Positions 8,093 to 17,437 are shown, numbered from the stretch's first letter. The stretch: DNA of 64,000 bases from Bdellovibrio bacteriovorus (GCF_001592745.1 NZ_LUKD01000001.1:1955890-2019889), one strand, 5' to 3'. Numbers and translations: made by a program. Notes: a model not told the origin generated them from the letters alone.

Positions 8093-9081
8093 TTCAAATT
8101 TCTTACAGCCCTTATTCTTTGCAACCTTTGCAATCGCTCAATGCGGTGGCGGGGGCGGCTGCTCGCGAAGGCGTGCTGCTAAAAATTGAATGGGCTGATG
8201 GTCTGAAAGGCTATGCGGATCTTCATCCTTGGCCAGAACTAGGTGATTTAACTTTAGAAGAACAGCTTTCGAATCTTCGTCGCGGTAAAATGTCGGCGCA
8301 AGTCGAGCAATGTTTTTGGTTGGCCCGTCGTGATGCCCAGGCACGCAAAGAGGGTAAAAGTCTTTTTGATGGTGGTGAGAAACTAAAAAACAACTTTCTG
8401 CTTTCGGATTTCACGGCTTTAAAACCCGGTTTTCTTGATGAGTTAAAAAAAGAAGGCTTCACCACTTTGAAAATCAAAGTGGGTCGCAATCTTCAAGAAG
8501 AGGCGGGGGTTCTTACGCATGTTGCGGCCGCAGGAATGAAGATCCGTTTGGATTTTAATGCCGTGGCGACGTGGCAGATCTTTGAACGTTTTATGGGAAG
8601 CTTGCCCGCAACGGTGAAGCCTTCCATTGAATACGTGGAAGATCCGTTTCCTTTCGATATCGCTGCATGGTCCGAAGCAAAGAAGCTCGTAAAGATTGCC
8701 GTCGATAACCAATACGACAAAGTGCCTTGGGAAAAGTTGCAAAAAGCCCCTTTCGATGTGCTTGTGATTAAGCCCGCAAAAATCGACGTCGATAAGGCCC
8801 TTGCTCAATGTAAACAATGGAATCTGAAAGCCACGGTGACAAGCTACATGGATCATGCCGTTGGCATTGCTCATGCGGCAGCGATCGCCATGGAATTAAA
8901 GAAACAACACGGCGAAATGATTCTGGAAGCGGGTTGCCTGACTCATCGACAATTCAAAATGGACATGTTTTCGGCAGAGCTCAACACGCAGGGACCTTAC
9001 TTACTCAAAGTGAAAGGCCGGGGTGTAGGGTTTGATAAATTGCTTGAGGGGTTGCCTTGGCATCAGCTCAAAAGAAGTTAG
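8089..9081 (+). CDS. menC: o-Succinylbenzoate synthase MenC
   Basis: 330 aa, enolase superfamily. The catalytic set is present: KxK at K128/K130 (TLKIKVG), metal ligands D155 (RLDFNA), E184 (YVEDPF) and D206 (AVDNQ), and K228 (VIKPAK). The enzyme dehydrates SHCHC to o-succinylbenzoate in menaquinone synthesis. The start is a TTG that overlaps the menA stop, consistent with translational coupling. The 3' end overlaps menE by 25 nt in another frame. Confidence 0.92.
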   Translation: MIQISYSPYSLQPLQSLNAVAGAAAREGVLLKIEWADGLKGYADLHPWPELGDLTLEEQLSNLRRGKMSAQVEQCFWLARRDAQARKEGKSLFDGGEKLKNNFLLSDFTALKPGFLDELKKEGFTTLKIKVGRNLQEEAGVLTHVAAAGMKIRLDFNAVATWQIFERFMGSLPATVKPSIEYVEDPFPFDIAAWSEAKKLVKIAVDNQYDKVPWEKLQKAPFDVLVIKPAKIDVDKALAQCKQWNLKATVTSYMDHAVGIAHAAAIAMELKKQHGEMILEAGCLTHRQFKMDMFSAELNTQGPYLLKVKGRGVGFDKLLEGLPWHQLKRS

Positions 9082-10217
9082 ATCTTCATTCAGATAATAA
9101 CGAGATCTTACTGAATCCACGTCTTCCTCAAGAAGACTTTGAGGCCCTTCATTCGTTAGCACTCTCGATACAAAATGAAAGAAAATTAAAAGGCCATGTC
9201 TGGATTGCAACTTCTGGTTCGACGGCGGATTCAGCGGCGCGCACAAAACTTGTGGCTTTATCCAAAAAAGCGTTGATGAGTTCGGCTTCAGCCGTGAATC
9301 TGCATTTGCAAAGCACGTCTCAGGATGTGTGGGCGCAAGTTCTGCCGCATTTTCATGTTGGCGGTTTGGGAATCGAAGTGCGGGCAGAGCTTGCCGGTGC
9401 GAAAGTGATTTCGGCATTGAAGGACGGGCGCTGGGACGCTCATCACTATTACAGCATTCTTAAAAGCGAAAAGTGCACGTTGTCCGCTTTAGTGCCGACC
9501 CAAGTGTACGACTTGGTCGCTCATTCTTATCAAGCTCCCTCGACATTAAGGGCTATTGTGGTGGGTGGGGGCGCTTTCGAAGTCGAGTTATTCAAAAAAG
9601 CACGATCGTTGGGGTGGCCTGTGTTACCCAGCTACGGAATGACGGAAACAGCTTCGCAAATTGCAACTGCGAACCTGGATTCTTTAAAGAGTGATGAGTT
9701 TCCTGACATGGGGTTGCTCTCGCATGCCACCGCACGAACAAATGAAAATGGTTACCTAGAAGTTCAAGCGGATTCGTTATTCACATGTTATGCCCAAAAT
9801 ACTCAAGGTGGAACGCGCTCATGGGATCCGAAGGTGGAAGGCTGGTTTACGACGGAAGATCGCGGTCAGGTTCTTGACGGGGTTCTGCATGTGCAGGGGC
9901 GTAGCAAGGACTATATTAAAATCGGTGGCGAGGGGACAAACGTCGCGCACCTAAGATCTGTCTTAGAAAACTGCGCTCTGGCTTTGAATCCAAGCTTTCC
10001 TTTGAAAGTGACGTTGTTAGATATGCCATCTGAAAGGTTAGGAAGTGAAATTCACATTGTCAGTCTACTTTCAGAAGCAGAAACTGATAACATAGTGAAA
10101 GCCTATTCTGATAAGGTGCTTCCGTTTGAAAAACCGCGCAGGGTCCATTACGTGAAGAACATCCCACGCAGTGATCTGGGCAAGATTTTGTGGGCGCAAT
10201 TAAGGAGCTTGTTATGA
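9057..10217 (+). CDS. menE: o-Succinylbenzoate-CoA ligase MenE
   Basis: 386 aa, short for the adenylate-forming family, as is common for MenE. Visible motifs are the phosphate loop ATSGSTADSA (lacking the usual G-x-P-K ending), PSYGMTETAS, WFTTEDRGQ, the hinge GRSKDYIKIGGE and the C-terminal lysine in RSDLGKILW. It activates o-succinylbenzoate to the CoA ester. The start is TTG 5 nt after GAGGGG, inside the end of menC. The unusual phosphate loop merits note but the fold and context support the call. Confidence 0.88.
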   Translation: MASAQKKLDLHSDNNEILLNPRLPQEDFEALHSLALSIQNERKLKGHVWIATSGSTADSAARTKLVALSKKALMSSASAVNLHLQSTSQDVWAQVLPHFHVGGLGIEVRAELAGAKVISALKDGRWDAHHYYSILKSEKCTLSALVPTQVYDLVAHSYQAPSTLRAIVVGGGAFEVELFKKARSLGWPVLPSYGMTETASQIATANLDSLKSDEFPDMGLLSHATARTNENGYLEVQADSLFTCYAQNTQGGTRSWDPKVEGWFTTEDRGQVLDGVLHVQGRSKDYIKIGGEGTNVAHLRSVLENCALALNPSFPLKVTLLDMPSERLGSEIHIVSLLSEAETDNIVKAYSDKVLPFEKPRRVHYVKNIPRSDLGKILWAQLRSLL

Positions 10218-10537
10218 TTAAAAAAGAAGAAAATCCATGGTCGAAGGGCATCGTGCTTGTTTGTACGAAGTGCCATAAATCTATCAGCTCTAAAAGTCTG
10301 CATGAAGAAGGCAATGCGGGTGAAAATCTAAAAACATTTCTGAAAAAATCCTTCAAAGAAAGTGGTGATCTTTCAAAAATTCGCATTGTGACTTCAAGTT
10401 GTTTGGATGTCTGTATCGACGAACTGCAAGCTTTGACTTACGCCAGTGTTGATGGGGACACCGAAACGTTCACGGTCCACCCCGAGGCAGACCGTGATGA
10501 GTTGATGCAGATTCTGCGAAAGAAAATTAAGGAATAA
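10214..10537 (+). CDS. Thioredoxin-fold [2Fe-2S] ferredoxin-like protein
   Basis: 107 aa. Cys pattern CTKCHK near residue 17 and SSCLDVC near residue 62 resembles the thioredoxin-like [2Fe-2S] ferredoxin family (C-x-x-C...C-x-x-x-C). Such proteins move electrons or act as (2Fe-2S) partner proteins in the cytoplasm. The ATG overlaps the menE stop (ATGA) behind AAGGAG, so it is the last gene of menA-menC-menE. Its partner is not evident; a role in quinone metabolism is only suggested by position. Confidence 0.6.
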   Translation: MIKKEENPWSKGIVLVCTKCHKSISSKSLHEEGNAGENLKTFLKKSFKESGDLSKIRIVTSSCLDVCIDELQALTYASVDGDTETFTVHPEADRDELMQILRKKIKE

Positions 10538-12455
10538 AAAGTGTTCCGCTCAGAGTCTCAGAGTAGAGTCCTGGCACGAAAGAGCTTATTGACACATTCG
10601 TTCCGTTTGGAATTCCCAATTTCGAAATATAGAAGGTTGTTGTAGCACTTCCGGCAGGGATTGTGACTGTACTTGAAAGTGGTGCCGAGCAGCTGGCATC
10701 ACTGAAAACTCTATTGTTCACACCGTCCGAAAAATTCACAGTAAGTGCGATACTCAGGCTGCTTGGCACGTACGCTGGATTGTAATACGCATCTTTACGA
10801 GTCATGATCACCGGCACACAGCTTGGCGCAAGACTCAGATCCCAAAAATTAGATGGCGCTTCGTAGGTAATTCGTGTCGCCACAGTTTTCACTCTTAGTT
10901 CTGTATTATTCATTTGGGTTAATCCGCCGAGTTTAAAATGGTAAGTGCCATCATTAATGGTTGCTTTGAAATAAACTCGCGTCGCATCTGAGCCAGTTGC
11001 AACATTAGTTTGAGTTATTTCAGACCCAGCACTGCATATATCGCTGGCGTAAAAAGTTCCTACTGAGCTTTCCACTGTAGATAAATTGATAGTGGCATTG
11101 CTTGAGGCTGGCATGCGAGTGCCATTATCGTTCATAACAACAATGTCGAAATGTTGACACGAGTGTCGTGTGACATCACGAGGTCCCCAGATTCCCACCT
11201 TCGTGGTCGTATTTTTATTAGAAAGATCCACTTTCATATTGTACGGGGCAAAGTCGTAATTGTAGGCACTTCCTGACGCGGTGGTAGCCGAAATATTGAA
11301 TGATTTGTAAGAGTCTGAATCTGTTCCAGAGGCGTATTTCACGTAAATCGTAAACTCGCTTCCATAATCAGGCAAATTTACGATTGAGGATTCCGTAGAG
11401 CAAGATGTATCCGAGTAAAACTTCATCCTTGAGTCTGAGGTTGTTAGGCTAATAATGCCGTTGATATTGTCGTACGCCATTGTCCGATTATAGAGGTTCG
11501 TGCGCATCTTCATTGGATAGCAAACATCTTTATATATTTGATAGCGATGGTCTTCCAGCGAAAGCCAGCGAGTTGCAGTTGACGAAGAGTCGCGCATCGT
11601 TACTAGATAATCGGTTGGATTTGCAGTTAAAGCGGAAGGTGAAGCAATCTTGAATGTCATCGTTCCCGATTTAGCATTCGTCGGAAATTTGTAGATAATA
11701 TCGATGCCATCTTGGCCAGCGGGAATGGAAAACGTTGTTTGTCCGGCAGTACCTGAGGAATCATTGTCGCAGTCTTGGAAGGTATTGTAAGCGGAAATTG
11801 GCGTAGTCACGCCTTGAAAAGTATTTTGCACTGAAAAGCTGATCGCCGAAGTGTGCGTAGCACGATAGCCTTGGGCGTTTGTTAGATAAACACGCATAGA
11901 ATCGCATTGACCCGAACCCGCAAACCCGGCAGGCCATGTTTTTTCAATGTTGACCGTTGTTGCCGGGCTTGAACCATTGCCGCCGCCATGATCTTCAGGG
12001 TCTTGCAGAATTAGAATCGCTGTATCACCAATCAGTGTTTCACCTTTGATGTAGATGTAATCAACGTCAGTGCCATTGCTTCCACCCACGATACCCCAGA
12101 TATTTTCTAAATCATTTTTCGTTAGATAAAGATCAAAAGACCCATCAGAACAATCGCGATCGTTTGTGACGCCCGTAAGACTTGTCCCTGTTGTATCGGG
12201 AATTGAAGGCGGTTGATGCCAGGTCGTTTTATCGAAGCTTAAAAGAATATTTCCTACGCGGGCATCGCAGCTTCCTTGAATGCGCACATAGTTTTGCAAA
12301 TCAAAATCCTGATCAAAGGGACTGGATCCCTTCAGGGAAGGCGCGGGCAACTTTTTGCCTAACGAAGCCACTTCCAATTCAGGACTTTTGCAACTTGTTA
12401 ACAAGGCCGCAGAAAGGAGTAAAACAGAGAGATATTTAGAGCTTACGTTCTTCAT
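10527..12455 (-). CDS. Large lipoprotein with four Cys-paired Ig-like repeats
   Basis: 642 aa. The N-terminus is a lipoprotein signal with lipobox LLTSC. From about residue 165 the chain shows four segments of roughly 100-120 residues, each opening with a Cys near a beta strand (CDSMRVYL, CYPMKMRT, CQHFDIVV, CVPVIMTR) and later a second Cys before an Ala/Gly-containing strand pair such as VTIPAGSATTTFYI. This looks like tandem beta-sandwich domains with one disulphide each. No enzyme motif is visible. It is probably a surface or periplasmic lipoprotein; the function is unknown. The 3' end overlaps the convergent ferredoxin-like gene by 11 nt. Confidence 0.75.
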   Translation of the reverse strand: MKNVSSKYLSVLLLSAALLTSCKSPELEVASLGKKLPAPSLKGSSPFDQDFDLQNYVRIQGSCDARVGNILLSFDKTTWHQPPSIPDTTGTSLTGVTNDRDCSDGSFDLYLTKNDLENIWGIVGGSNGTDVDYIYIKGETLIGDTAILILQDPEDHGGGNGSSPATTVNIEKTWPAGFAGSGQCDSMRVYLTNAQGYRATHTSAISFSVQNTFQGVTTPISAYNTFQDCDNDSSGTAGQTTFSIPAGQDGIDIIYKFPTNAKSGTMTFKIASPSALTANPTDYLVTMRDSSSTATRWLSLEDHRYQIYKDVCYPMKMRTNLYNRTMAYDNINGIISLTTSDSRMKFYSDTSCSTESSIVNLPDYGSEFTIYVKYASGTDSDSYKSFNISATTASGSAYNYDFAPYNMKVDLSNKNTTTKVGIWGPRDVTRHSCQHFDIVVMNDNGTRMPASSNATINLSTVESSVGTFYASDICSAGSEITQTNVATGSDATRVYFKATINDGTYHFKLGGLTQMNNTELRVKTVATRITYEAPSNFWDLSLAPSCVPVIMTRKDAYYNPAYVPSSLSIALTVNFSDGVNNRVFSDASCSAPLSSTVTIPAGSATTTFYISKLGIPNGTNVSISSFVPGLYSETLSGTLFIP

Positions 12456-12573
12456 GGATATCTCTTCGACAAAGGACGAGGGGTCCTTAAGATTCAGAAT
12501 GAGATTCTTAGAAGAACTAAATTTCTTGTAAGTCTGATGACTCAGGCTGAGACGAAAAAAAGAAAGGGCTCAG

Positions 12574-13029
12574 TTATTTGCCCCAACCCTTCTCACTTTG
12601 AATTTGTTCACGCAACTGGGCTTCAATTTTTTCAGCGGGAATCACTTCACCGCGACCGACACCAGGGCAGAAGGCTTTGACATCTTTCGCCCACGACTTC
12701 GCGTTCATCACTTCGGGCCAGAAGGGCCATGTGCGACATTGAGTGGGGCGCGCTTCATAAGCGCCACAGCTTTTTCCTTTTAGAAACATGCAATCCGGGT
12801 TTTTAGGATCTTCTTTCAAATGCCAGATTCCGCCGCTGCGAGCACAGTATTTTTTCGTGAACTCTCCCACGCGCATGTTGAAGTGCTTTGCAAAGCGCTT
12901 GCGGTCTTCAAGACTCAAAAAGACGTAGCCATATTCACCATGAGACGTGCAGCATTTGCCAGAGCCGGTGCATTCAAAACGAACTCCCTTGCGCCACCAT
13001 TCATCACCTGTAAATTTGAACTCTTCCAT
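12574..13029 (-). CDS. YkgJ-family cysteine-cluster protein
   Basis: 151 aa. Eight-Cys pattern of the YkgJ/CxxCxxCC family: RFECTGSGKCCTSHGEYG near residue 20, YCARSGG near 60, DCMFLKGKSCGAYEARPTQC near 80-100, and RTWPFWPEV after it. The clustered Cys residues are thought to bind zinc or an Fe-S centre; the biochemical role of the family is not settled. It is adjacent to, and 1 nt from, the upstream hotdog thioesterase gene, so the two are very likely co-transcribed. Confidence 0.8.
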   Translation of the reverse strand: MEEFKFTGDEWWRKGVRFECTGSGKCCTSHGEYGYVFLSLEDRKRFAKHFNMRVGEFTKKYCARSGGIWHLKEDPKNPDCMFLKGKSCGAYEARPTQCRTWPFWPEVMNAKSWAKDVKAFCPGVGRGEVIPAEKIEAQLREQIQSEKGWGK

Positions 13030-13030
13030 C

Positions 13031-13453
13031 CTAGCCTTTCGACGTTTCCAGGTAAGGTTGCAAACGCGATTTCATTTCGGCAGGCAAAGCTGCTTTTTGC
13101 TTTGTTTTTCCATCCACCACGGAATGAACCATGTGAACCACCGCATTTGTTTTACCGGACTGAGTAAACACATACTTCATTTTAAACGAAGTTTCACCAA
13201 AACTCGCCACTGTCACCGCGATGTCGTAGGTTTGACCAGGAAAGAAAGGAGACAAAAAGTCAGATTCGGTGTGGCGGATCGGGATGATCAAATCACGTTG
13301 GCCAAACCAGCCCTGATAGGTATAACCAGCGGCTTGAATAAACTCCTCAAATGCGTCGTGGGCGAATCCGAAAATATTCCCGAAAAACATGATTCCCGCA
13401 GGGTCGGATTCCCTGAAGGTTAGGGTCTTTTTGGTGTGAAAGATTTTATTCAT
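13031..13453 (-). CDS. Hotdog-fold acyl-CoA thioesterase, candidate DHNA-CoA thioesterase
   Basis: 140 aa, one 4HBT domain. The active-site helix region reads RESDPAGIMFFGNIFGFAHDAFEEF, matching the D-x-x-G-x-x-[FY]-[FY] pattern of YbgC-type thioesterases with Asp as the catalytic residue. The menaquinone pathway needs a thioesterase for 1,4-dihydroxynaphthoyl-CoA, and this gene sits between menACE and a polyprenyl synthase/UbiA pair. That makes a MenI-like role a fair inference, not a demonstration; YbgC-like activity on other acyl-CoAs remains possible. Confidence 0.7.
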   Translation of the reverse strand: MNKIFHTKKTLTFRESDPAGIMFFGNIFGFAHDAFEEFIQAAGYTYQGWFGQRDLIIPIRHTESDFLSPFFPGQTYDIAVTVASFGETSFKMKYVFTQSGKTNAVVHMVHSVVDGKTKQKAALPAEMKSRLQPYLETSKG

Positions 13454-13544
13454 AATGTCTCGAACTTTAAGGCCGGAGAGCCCTTGACAGCAAGCAGATA
13501 AATCGACAAGTTATCGGCTTACGACCCACCTTCAGGAGTTAAAA

Positions 13545-14501
13545 TTGCAGCGAAGTGTCATTGATCTTAAAGTCTATGATCCAAAGGATTTTCCGGCTTA
13601 TTTGCCGAAGCTGAATAAGCTTTATGATGATCTCTTCGCAGGTGGAAAAGGCTTCCGCGCAAAACTCATTCGCATGATGAGTTCCAATCTTTCTTTAGAT
13701 CCCAAAGCCGAACTTCTTTTAGGTCAAACTATCGAGTTCATCCACAACGCCTCTTTGCTTCACGATGATCTTATTGATCGTTCTCATCTTCGCCGTGGCA
13801 AAACGGCGGCATGGTTGAAGTACACTCCCGAATACGCTGTTCTTGCGGGTGACTACCTTTTGGCGCGTGTGATGGTGAATCTTTCTGGTCACGGCAATAT
13901 CAAGCTGGTGCAATACACGGCGGAAGTGATCTCGGACCTTTTGGAAGGGGAGTGGCTTCAGGATTCAGTTGTGGGCGACTTTTTTGTGACGCTCGAACAA
14001 CTGGATCGTATTCATAACTTAAAGACGGCCAGCTTATTTAAATGGTGTATTCGCGCTCCATTCATTGCGCAAGAAAGATACGACGAAGAATTGCATCGTG
14101 TACTTGAAGAGATGGGAACTTTGTTGGGTCAGCTTTTCCAACGCAGTGATGATCTTCTTGATTACGACATTCGTAATGATGAAGGCAAAGCCATTCTTGG
14201 CGATTTGAAATCGGGATATTTAAATTCATTTGGAGCTTTCGTTTCGAAAGGCCGTTCCCGTCAAGAGATCGACACTCTGGTGAAGAGCAAAAATCTTGAA
14301 GAGTATTACGCCAGCATCGGTGGTAAAGCTCAGTTTGATCAAAAGCTTCTTGAATTTGACGAAATGAACAAAGGCTTGATCCAAATGTACAATCATCACT
14401 TGGAGCGCCTGAAAACTTTCTTAAAGCCCGGTGAGGAAGGTTTGATCGATCAACTTCGTCCTTTGACTGAGATTCTTTACTGGAGAAGGAAGCCGTCGTG
14501 A
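13545..14501 (+). CDS. Polyprenyl diphosphate synthase (trans, long chain)
   Basis: 318 aa. Both Asp-rich motifs are present: LLHDDLIDRS with following RRGK, and RSDDLLDYD. The residues before the first motif are small/aliphatic (HNAS), which fits a long-chain product such as hepta- or octaprenyl diphosphate for the menaquinone tail. Start is TTG 6 nt after CAGGAG; no ATG is well placed. The next gene, a UbiA-family prenyltransferase, overlaps by 4 nt, so synthase and transferase are coupled. Confidence 0.88.
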   Translation: MQRSVIDLKVYDPKDFPAYLPKLNKLYDDLFAGGKGFRAKLIRMMSSNLSLDPKAELLLGQTIEFIHNASLLHDDLIDRSHLRRGKTAAWLKYTPEYAVLAGDYLLARVMVNLSGHGNIKLVQYTAEVISDLLEGEWLQDSVVGDFFVTLEQLDRIHNLKTASLFKWCIRAPFIAQERYDEELHRVLEEMGTLLGQLFQRSDDLLDYDIRNDEGKAILGDLKSGYLNSFGAFVSKGRSRQEIDTLVKSKNLEEYYASIGGKAQFDQKLLEFDEMNKGLIQMYNHHLERLKTFLKPGEEGLIDQLRPLTEILYWRRKPS

Positions 14502-15565
14502 GTGAATTGATCACGCTGTCTAAGAATTCTCCTGAGTTTGAATCTTACCTTCTTGGAACATTCTCGAAAACCCATCGCGCTCTTCCCGTCCAAACACTGA
14601 ATGTGAATTCAGCGTCTGAGACGGTGACTTTCCGTATTCTGCCTTTGGAAAGTATCAAGAAACCCTCATCGTTGACGGTGCTTTTACAGACTTTCAAGGC
14701 GCGCAGTTTCTTGCTGATCTTGGCTCCGTTGTTTTTAGTTCTAACGAAAAACATCGCTTATCGTACGGTCGTAGATCCTTTAACGACAGCCATCGCCACA
14801 GTGGGTGTATTGCTTGCGTTCATTGCGGTAAATCTTCGCAATGACTACATGGACCACATGAAAGGCGTAGATCGCGTCCTTGAAAGAAGTGGCAGCCGTT
14901 CAATTCAAAACGGTTGGGTGACCGCCGACCAAGTTAAAAATTATTCGACGGTTCTACTTAGTATGGCCATTCTTTGCGCACTTCCGATCATCTTTGCGTT
15001 TCCAGAAGTCGCGGGAGTTATTTTCTTAAGCTTGATCATTGGATTGTGGGCTCAGTTTAAAAAACAAAATTCCTTTAAGTATCAGATCGGCGGAGAACTT
15101 GCCCTGTTTCTGATGTTAGGTCCCTTGTTAACCGTTGGATATCAGCTTGCCATGGGGGCCGGTTTTGACTGGGAAAGCGTGTGGCTAGGGTGCCTTTGGG
15201 GATGGCTGGTTCTTTTTGTAGTTCAACTGAAAAATTTCATGAACATCTTTCCTAGTGCGCAAGCGGGTTTCACGAATACGGTGAATTGGTTGGGCTTTGA
15301 TAAAAGTCGTCGCCTCTTGGCCGTGTGGTGGATTTTGTTCCTGGGTTTCAATTTGCTTTTCCACGTTCAGTATGCCGGATTCTATTGGGGTTTTTATTTA
15401 TCCCTGGTTCTGGTTCTTCTCTCTTTCAGTTTTATTTATAAGCTCAAAAATATTTCCAGTCCTGTTGGCAGCGAACTGCGCGCCGTTTTCAAAGCGGGAT
15501 TTTATCTTTTCCTGATCACCATAGGCTTGTGGGTATTTGAATGTCTGTGGTATCTGGGAACATAA
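14498..15565 (+). CDS. Second UbiA/MenA-family prenyltransferase
   Basis: 355 aa with about nine membrane helices after a 65-residue soluble N-terminal extension. The Asp-rich motif is NLRNDYMDHMKGVD followed by GSRSIQNGWVTADQV, clearly parallel to the MenA motif at 7193. The second conserved loop is less clear (VQLKNFMNIFPSAQAGFTNTV replaces the usual D-x-x-x-D), so catalysis may differ. GTG start overlapping the upstream polyprenyl synthase. It could attach the tail to another quinone precursor or be a diverged MenA paralogue. Confidence 0.75.
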   Translation: MSELITLSKNSPEFESYLLGTFSKTHRALPVQTLNVNSASETVTFRILPLESIKKPSSLTVLLQTFKARSFLLILAPLFLVLTKNIAYRTVVDPLTTAIATVGVLLAFIAVNLRNDYMDHMKGVDRVLERSGSRSIQNGWVTADQVKNYSTVLLSMAILCALPIIFAFPEVAGVIFLSLIIGLWAQFKKQNSFKYQIGGELALFLMLGPLLTVGYQLAMGAGFDWESVWLGCLWGWLVLFVVQLKNFMNIFPSAQAGFTNTVNWLGFDKSRRLLAVWWILFLGFNLLFHVQYAGFYWGFYLSLVLVLLSFSFIYKLKNISSPVGSELRAVFKAGFYLFLITIGLWVFECLWYLGT

Positions 15566-16299
15566 GCCCGTCTCGAACTTGTATTTTAGCTTCTGCAAAT
15601 GCTTTAGAAAAAGCGCAGTACTGGGCATCCTTTTTAAATTGCCCGGTAAACCCAGCGAATAAAGACGATTTCTTTTTTCATTTCGTCGTTGAAGCAGATC
15701 GCGTGTATGTGCGCGATCAAGAACGTCGCCTTTTAGAAATCGATTTTGATAAAAATCATCTGGATTACGAACGCAAAGGTCATCGTGGTAAGAATGAACT
15801 TATTGCCAAGGCTTTGGGTGTTGCGAAGGGCTGCCGAAAAATTTTAGACCTTTCAGTGGGTTTAGCTGTCGACAGCGTGTTTTTGACTCAACTGGGATTT
15901 CAAGTCACCGGCGTTGAAAGATCGCCAGTGCTTTATGCTCTTTTAAAGGAAGCGTTTGAGAAAACTCAAAAAGAGTATCTGAAGTCTTACGAACTTTTTT
16001 ATTCTGACAGTCTGAACTTTTTAAAGGAAAAAAAGGGTCAGATCGAAATTGACAGCATTTATTTTGATCCGATGTATCCGCATAAAAAGAAGTCTGCATT
16101 GCCGAAGCAAGAGATGGTCGTCTTTCGTGATCTCGTTGGACATGATGATGATGCGGCGGATGTCTTGAAGGAAGCTCTAACCTGGCCGGTGCAAAGAGTG
16201 GTTGTGAAACGCCCTTTGCATGCAGAAGAATTGTTGCCAGGGGTCCGTCACGCATACGAAGGAAAGGTGGTCCGCTATGATACTTATGTGGTTGGGTAG
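15541..16299 (+). CDS. rsmJ: RsmJ-like 16S rRNA guanine-N2 methyltransferase
   Basis: 252 aa. The SAM-binding region (ILDLSVGLAVDSVFLTQLG then VTGVERSPVLYALL) and the substrate motif YFDPMYPHKKKSALPKQEM are diagnostic of RsmJ (YhiQ), which methylates G1516 of 16S rRNA. In RsmJ the motif I is usually DxTAGLGRD; here it is DLSVGLAVD, a mild variation. The ATG lies inside the end of the preceding gene (25-nt overlap), suggesting coupling. Confidence 0.85.
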   Translation: MSVVSGNISPSRTCILASANALEKAQYWASFLNCPVNPANKDDFFFHFVVEADRVYVRDQERRLLEIDFDKNHLDYERKGHRGKNELIAKALGVAKGCRKILDLSVGLAVDSVFLTQLGFQVTGVERSPVLYALLKEAFEKTQKEYLKSYELFYSDSLNFLKEKKGQIEIDSIYFDPMYPHKKKSALPKQEMVVFRDLVGHDDDAADVLKEALTWPVQRVVVKRPLHAEELLPGVRHAYEGKVVRYDTYVVG

Positions 16300-17437
16300 T
16301 TTTTTTCTGGTGATGTACGGTTTGACGGAATCTCAGAAGCACTTAGGGACTCTTTTCTCGTCCTTGCATAAAAAAGTTCTTAACATGGGAATGGAAACAA
16401 ATTTGGTAAAGACTTTTATCCGTTGCGCTGATGTGGTGATCTTTGAAGTTTCACCACAGCGTTCCCTCTACACGGGGATGGCTTTGTACAATCTGCGTGT
16501 CTTACCCTTGGCTCCAGCGACTTTGATCATGGCGATGAGCACACTGGGCGTCTGGTGGATCGCGATTCTTAGCCTTTTGTTCTTGGGCTTCAGTGGGTAT
16601 TTTATTTTAGGTCTTTGTGTTTTGGGTCTTTTTATTTTCACTTCCAGCGCGAAAGCCAAAACACTCTTACAGTTTGCTTTTAGCGTGGGAATTTTTCTGA
16701 TCGGCGGCGAAAGCATGATCAAAAATTCCACGGTCATTCAGAATCTTTTAGGCCAAAGTGATTTGGCTTTCTTTTTGGCCGATGGTCGCTTTCCCCCGGT
16801 GTTGACTCTTCTTGCCGCAAGTCTTCTTTTGAGTCTTGTTATCAAAACAGAGTTTTGGACTCTGGTTTTGGGATTAAGCCTGCTAATGACAAGCACGGTG
16901 TCGCTAAACGGCGTGATGGGGCTTGTTGCCGGTGAAAGAATAGCGCGCATGATTCTTTTTTGGTGGCACTCGCGGTCTTTGAATCAAGATTGTCAGCGTA
17001 TCGGAAAGCACCTTGCGGCTATTTCCATTCTTGGAGTTCTGATCGGTTTCTGGTTGGCAGGCGAAGCACGCAATCTTTTCTATTTTAATTTTTCAACGGA
17101 CATGGCTTCTTTTCAGGATAAGAGCCTGCAATTTGTCGGACTCGTTCTTGTGATTTTAGTGTGTCAGTTCTTAGCGCAAATGATTTGGGGCCACTTCGGA
17201 AGTCGCGTCAAAGTCGACGAGCTGCAAGAGGCTAAATATTTTCCACCTATGTGGACTGAGCGTGAATATCTTTCTTTGCCAGCTATGTCCTGGGCCAAAG
17301 AGAAAGTGCAAAAGCGCTTAAGCGAAATTCGCTATCACCTGCAGGGACTTGGTTCTTTGAAAGAGGGACAGGTGCCAGAGCACATTCAAAATCGTCTGAA
17401 GGATGAAGAGCAGCAGTTAACCCGCCTGGTATTTTAA
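16277..17437 (+). CDS. Polytopic membrane protein, distant Na/Pi-cotransporter look-alike
   Basis: 386 aa from ATG 16277, which lies within the end of rsmJ. The N-terminus (MILMWLGSFFLVMYGL) and the segment FSVGIFLIGGESM recall the two inverted repeats of PNaS (NptA-type) transporters, but the Q-S-S signature of that family is absent. Around eight to ten hydrophobic helices are followed by a soluble, charged C-terminal tail of about 90 residues. I cannot assign a substrate. An alternative start at 16220 would add a polar 19-residue stretch without a ribosome site. Confidence 0.6.
   Translation: MILMWLGSFFLVMYGLTESQKHLGTLFSSLHKKVLNMGMETNLVKTFIRCADVVIFEVSPQRSLYTGMALYNLRVLPLAPATLIMAMSTLGVWWIAILSLLFLGFSGYFILGLCVLGLFIFTSSAKAKTLLQFAFSVGIFLIGGESMIKNSTVIQNLLGQSDLAFFLADGRFPPVLTLLAASLLLSLVIKTEFWTLVLGLSLLMTSTVSLNGVMGLVAGERIARMILFWWHSRSLNQDCQRIGKHLAAISILGVLIGFWLAGEARNLFYFNFSTDMASFQDKSLQFVGLVLVILVCQFLAQMIWGHFGSRVKVDELQEAKYFPPMWTEREYLSLPAMSWAKEKVQKRLSEIRYHLQGLGSLKEGQVPEHIQNRLKDEEQQLTRLVF

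Noticed and set aside
13511-13518. Perfect GCCGATAA on the minus strand before the hotdog thioesterase gene
   Set aside because: There is no TAAA-like -35 at the 11- to 12-nt spacing, and the gene is not flagellar; treated as chance.
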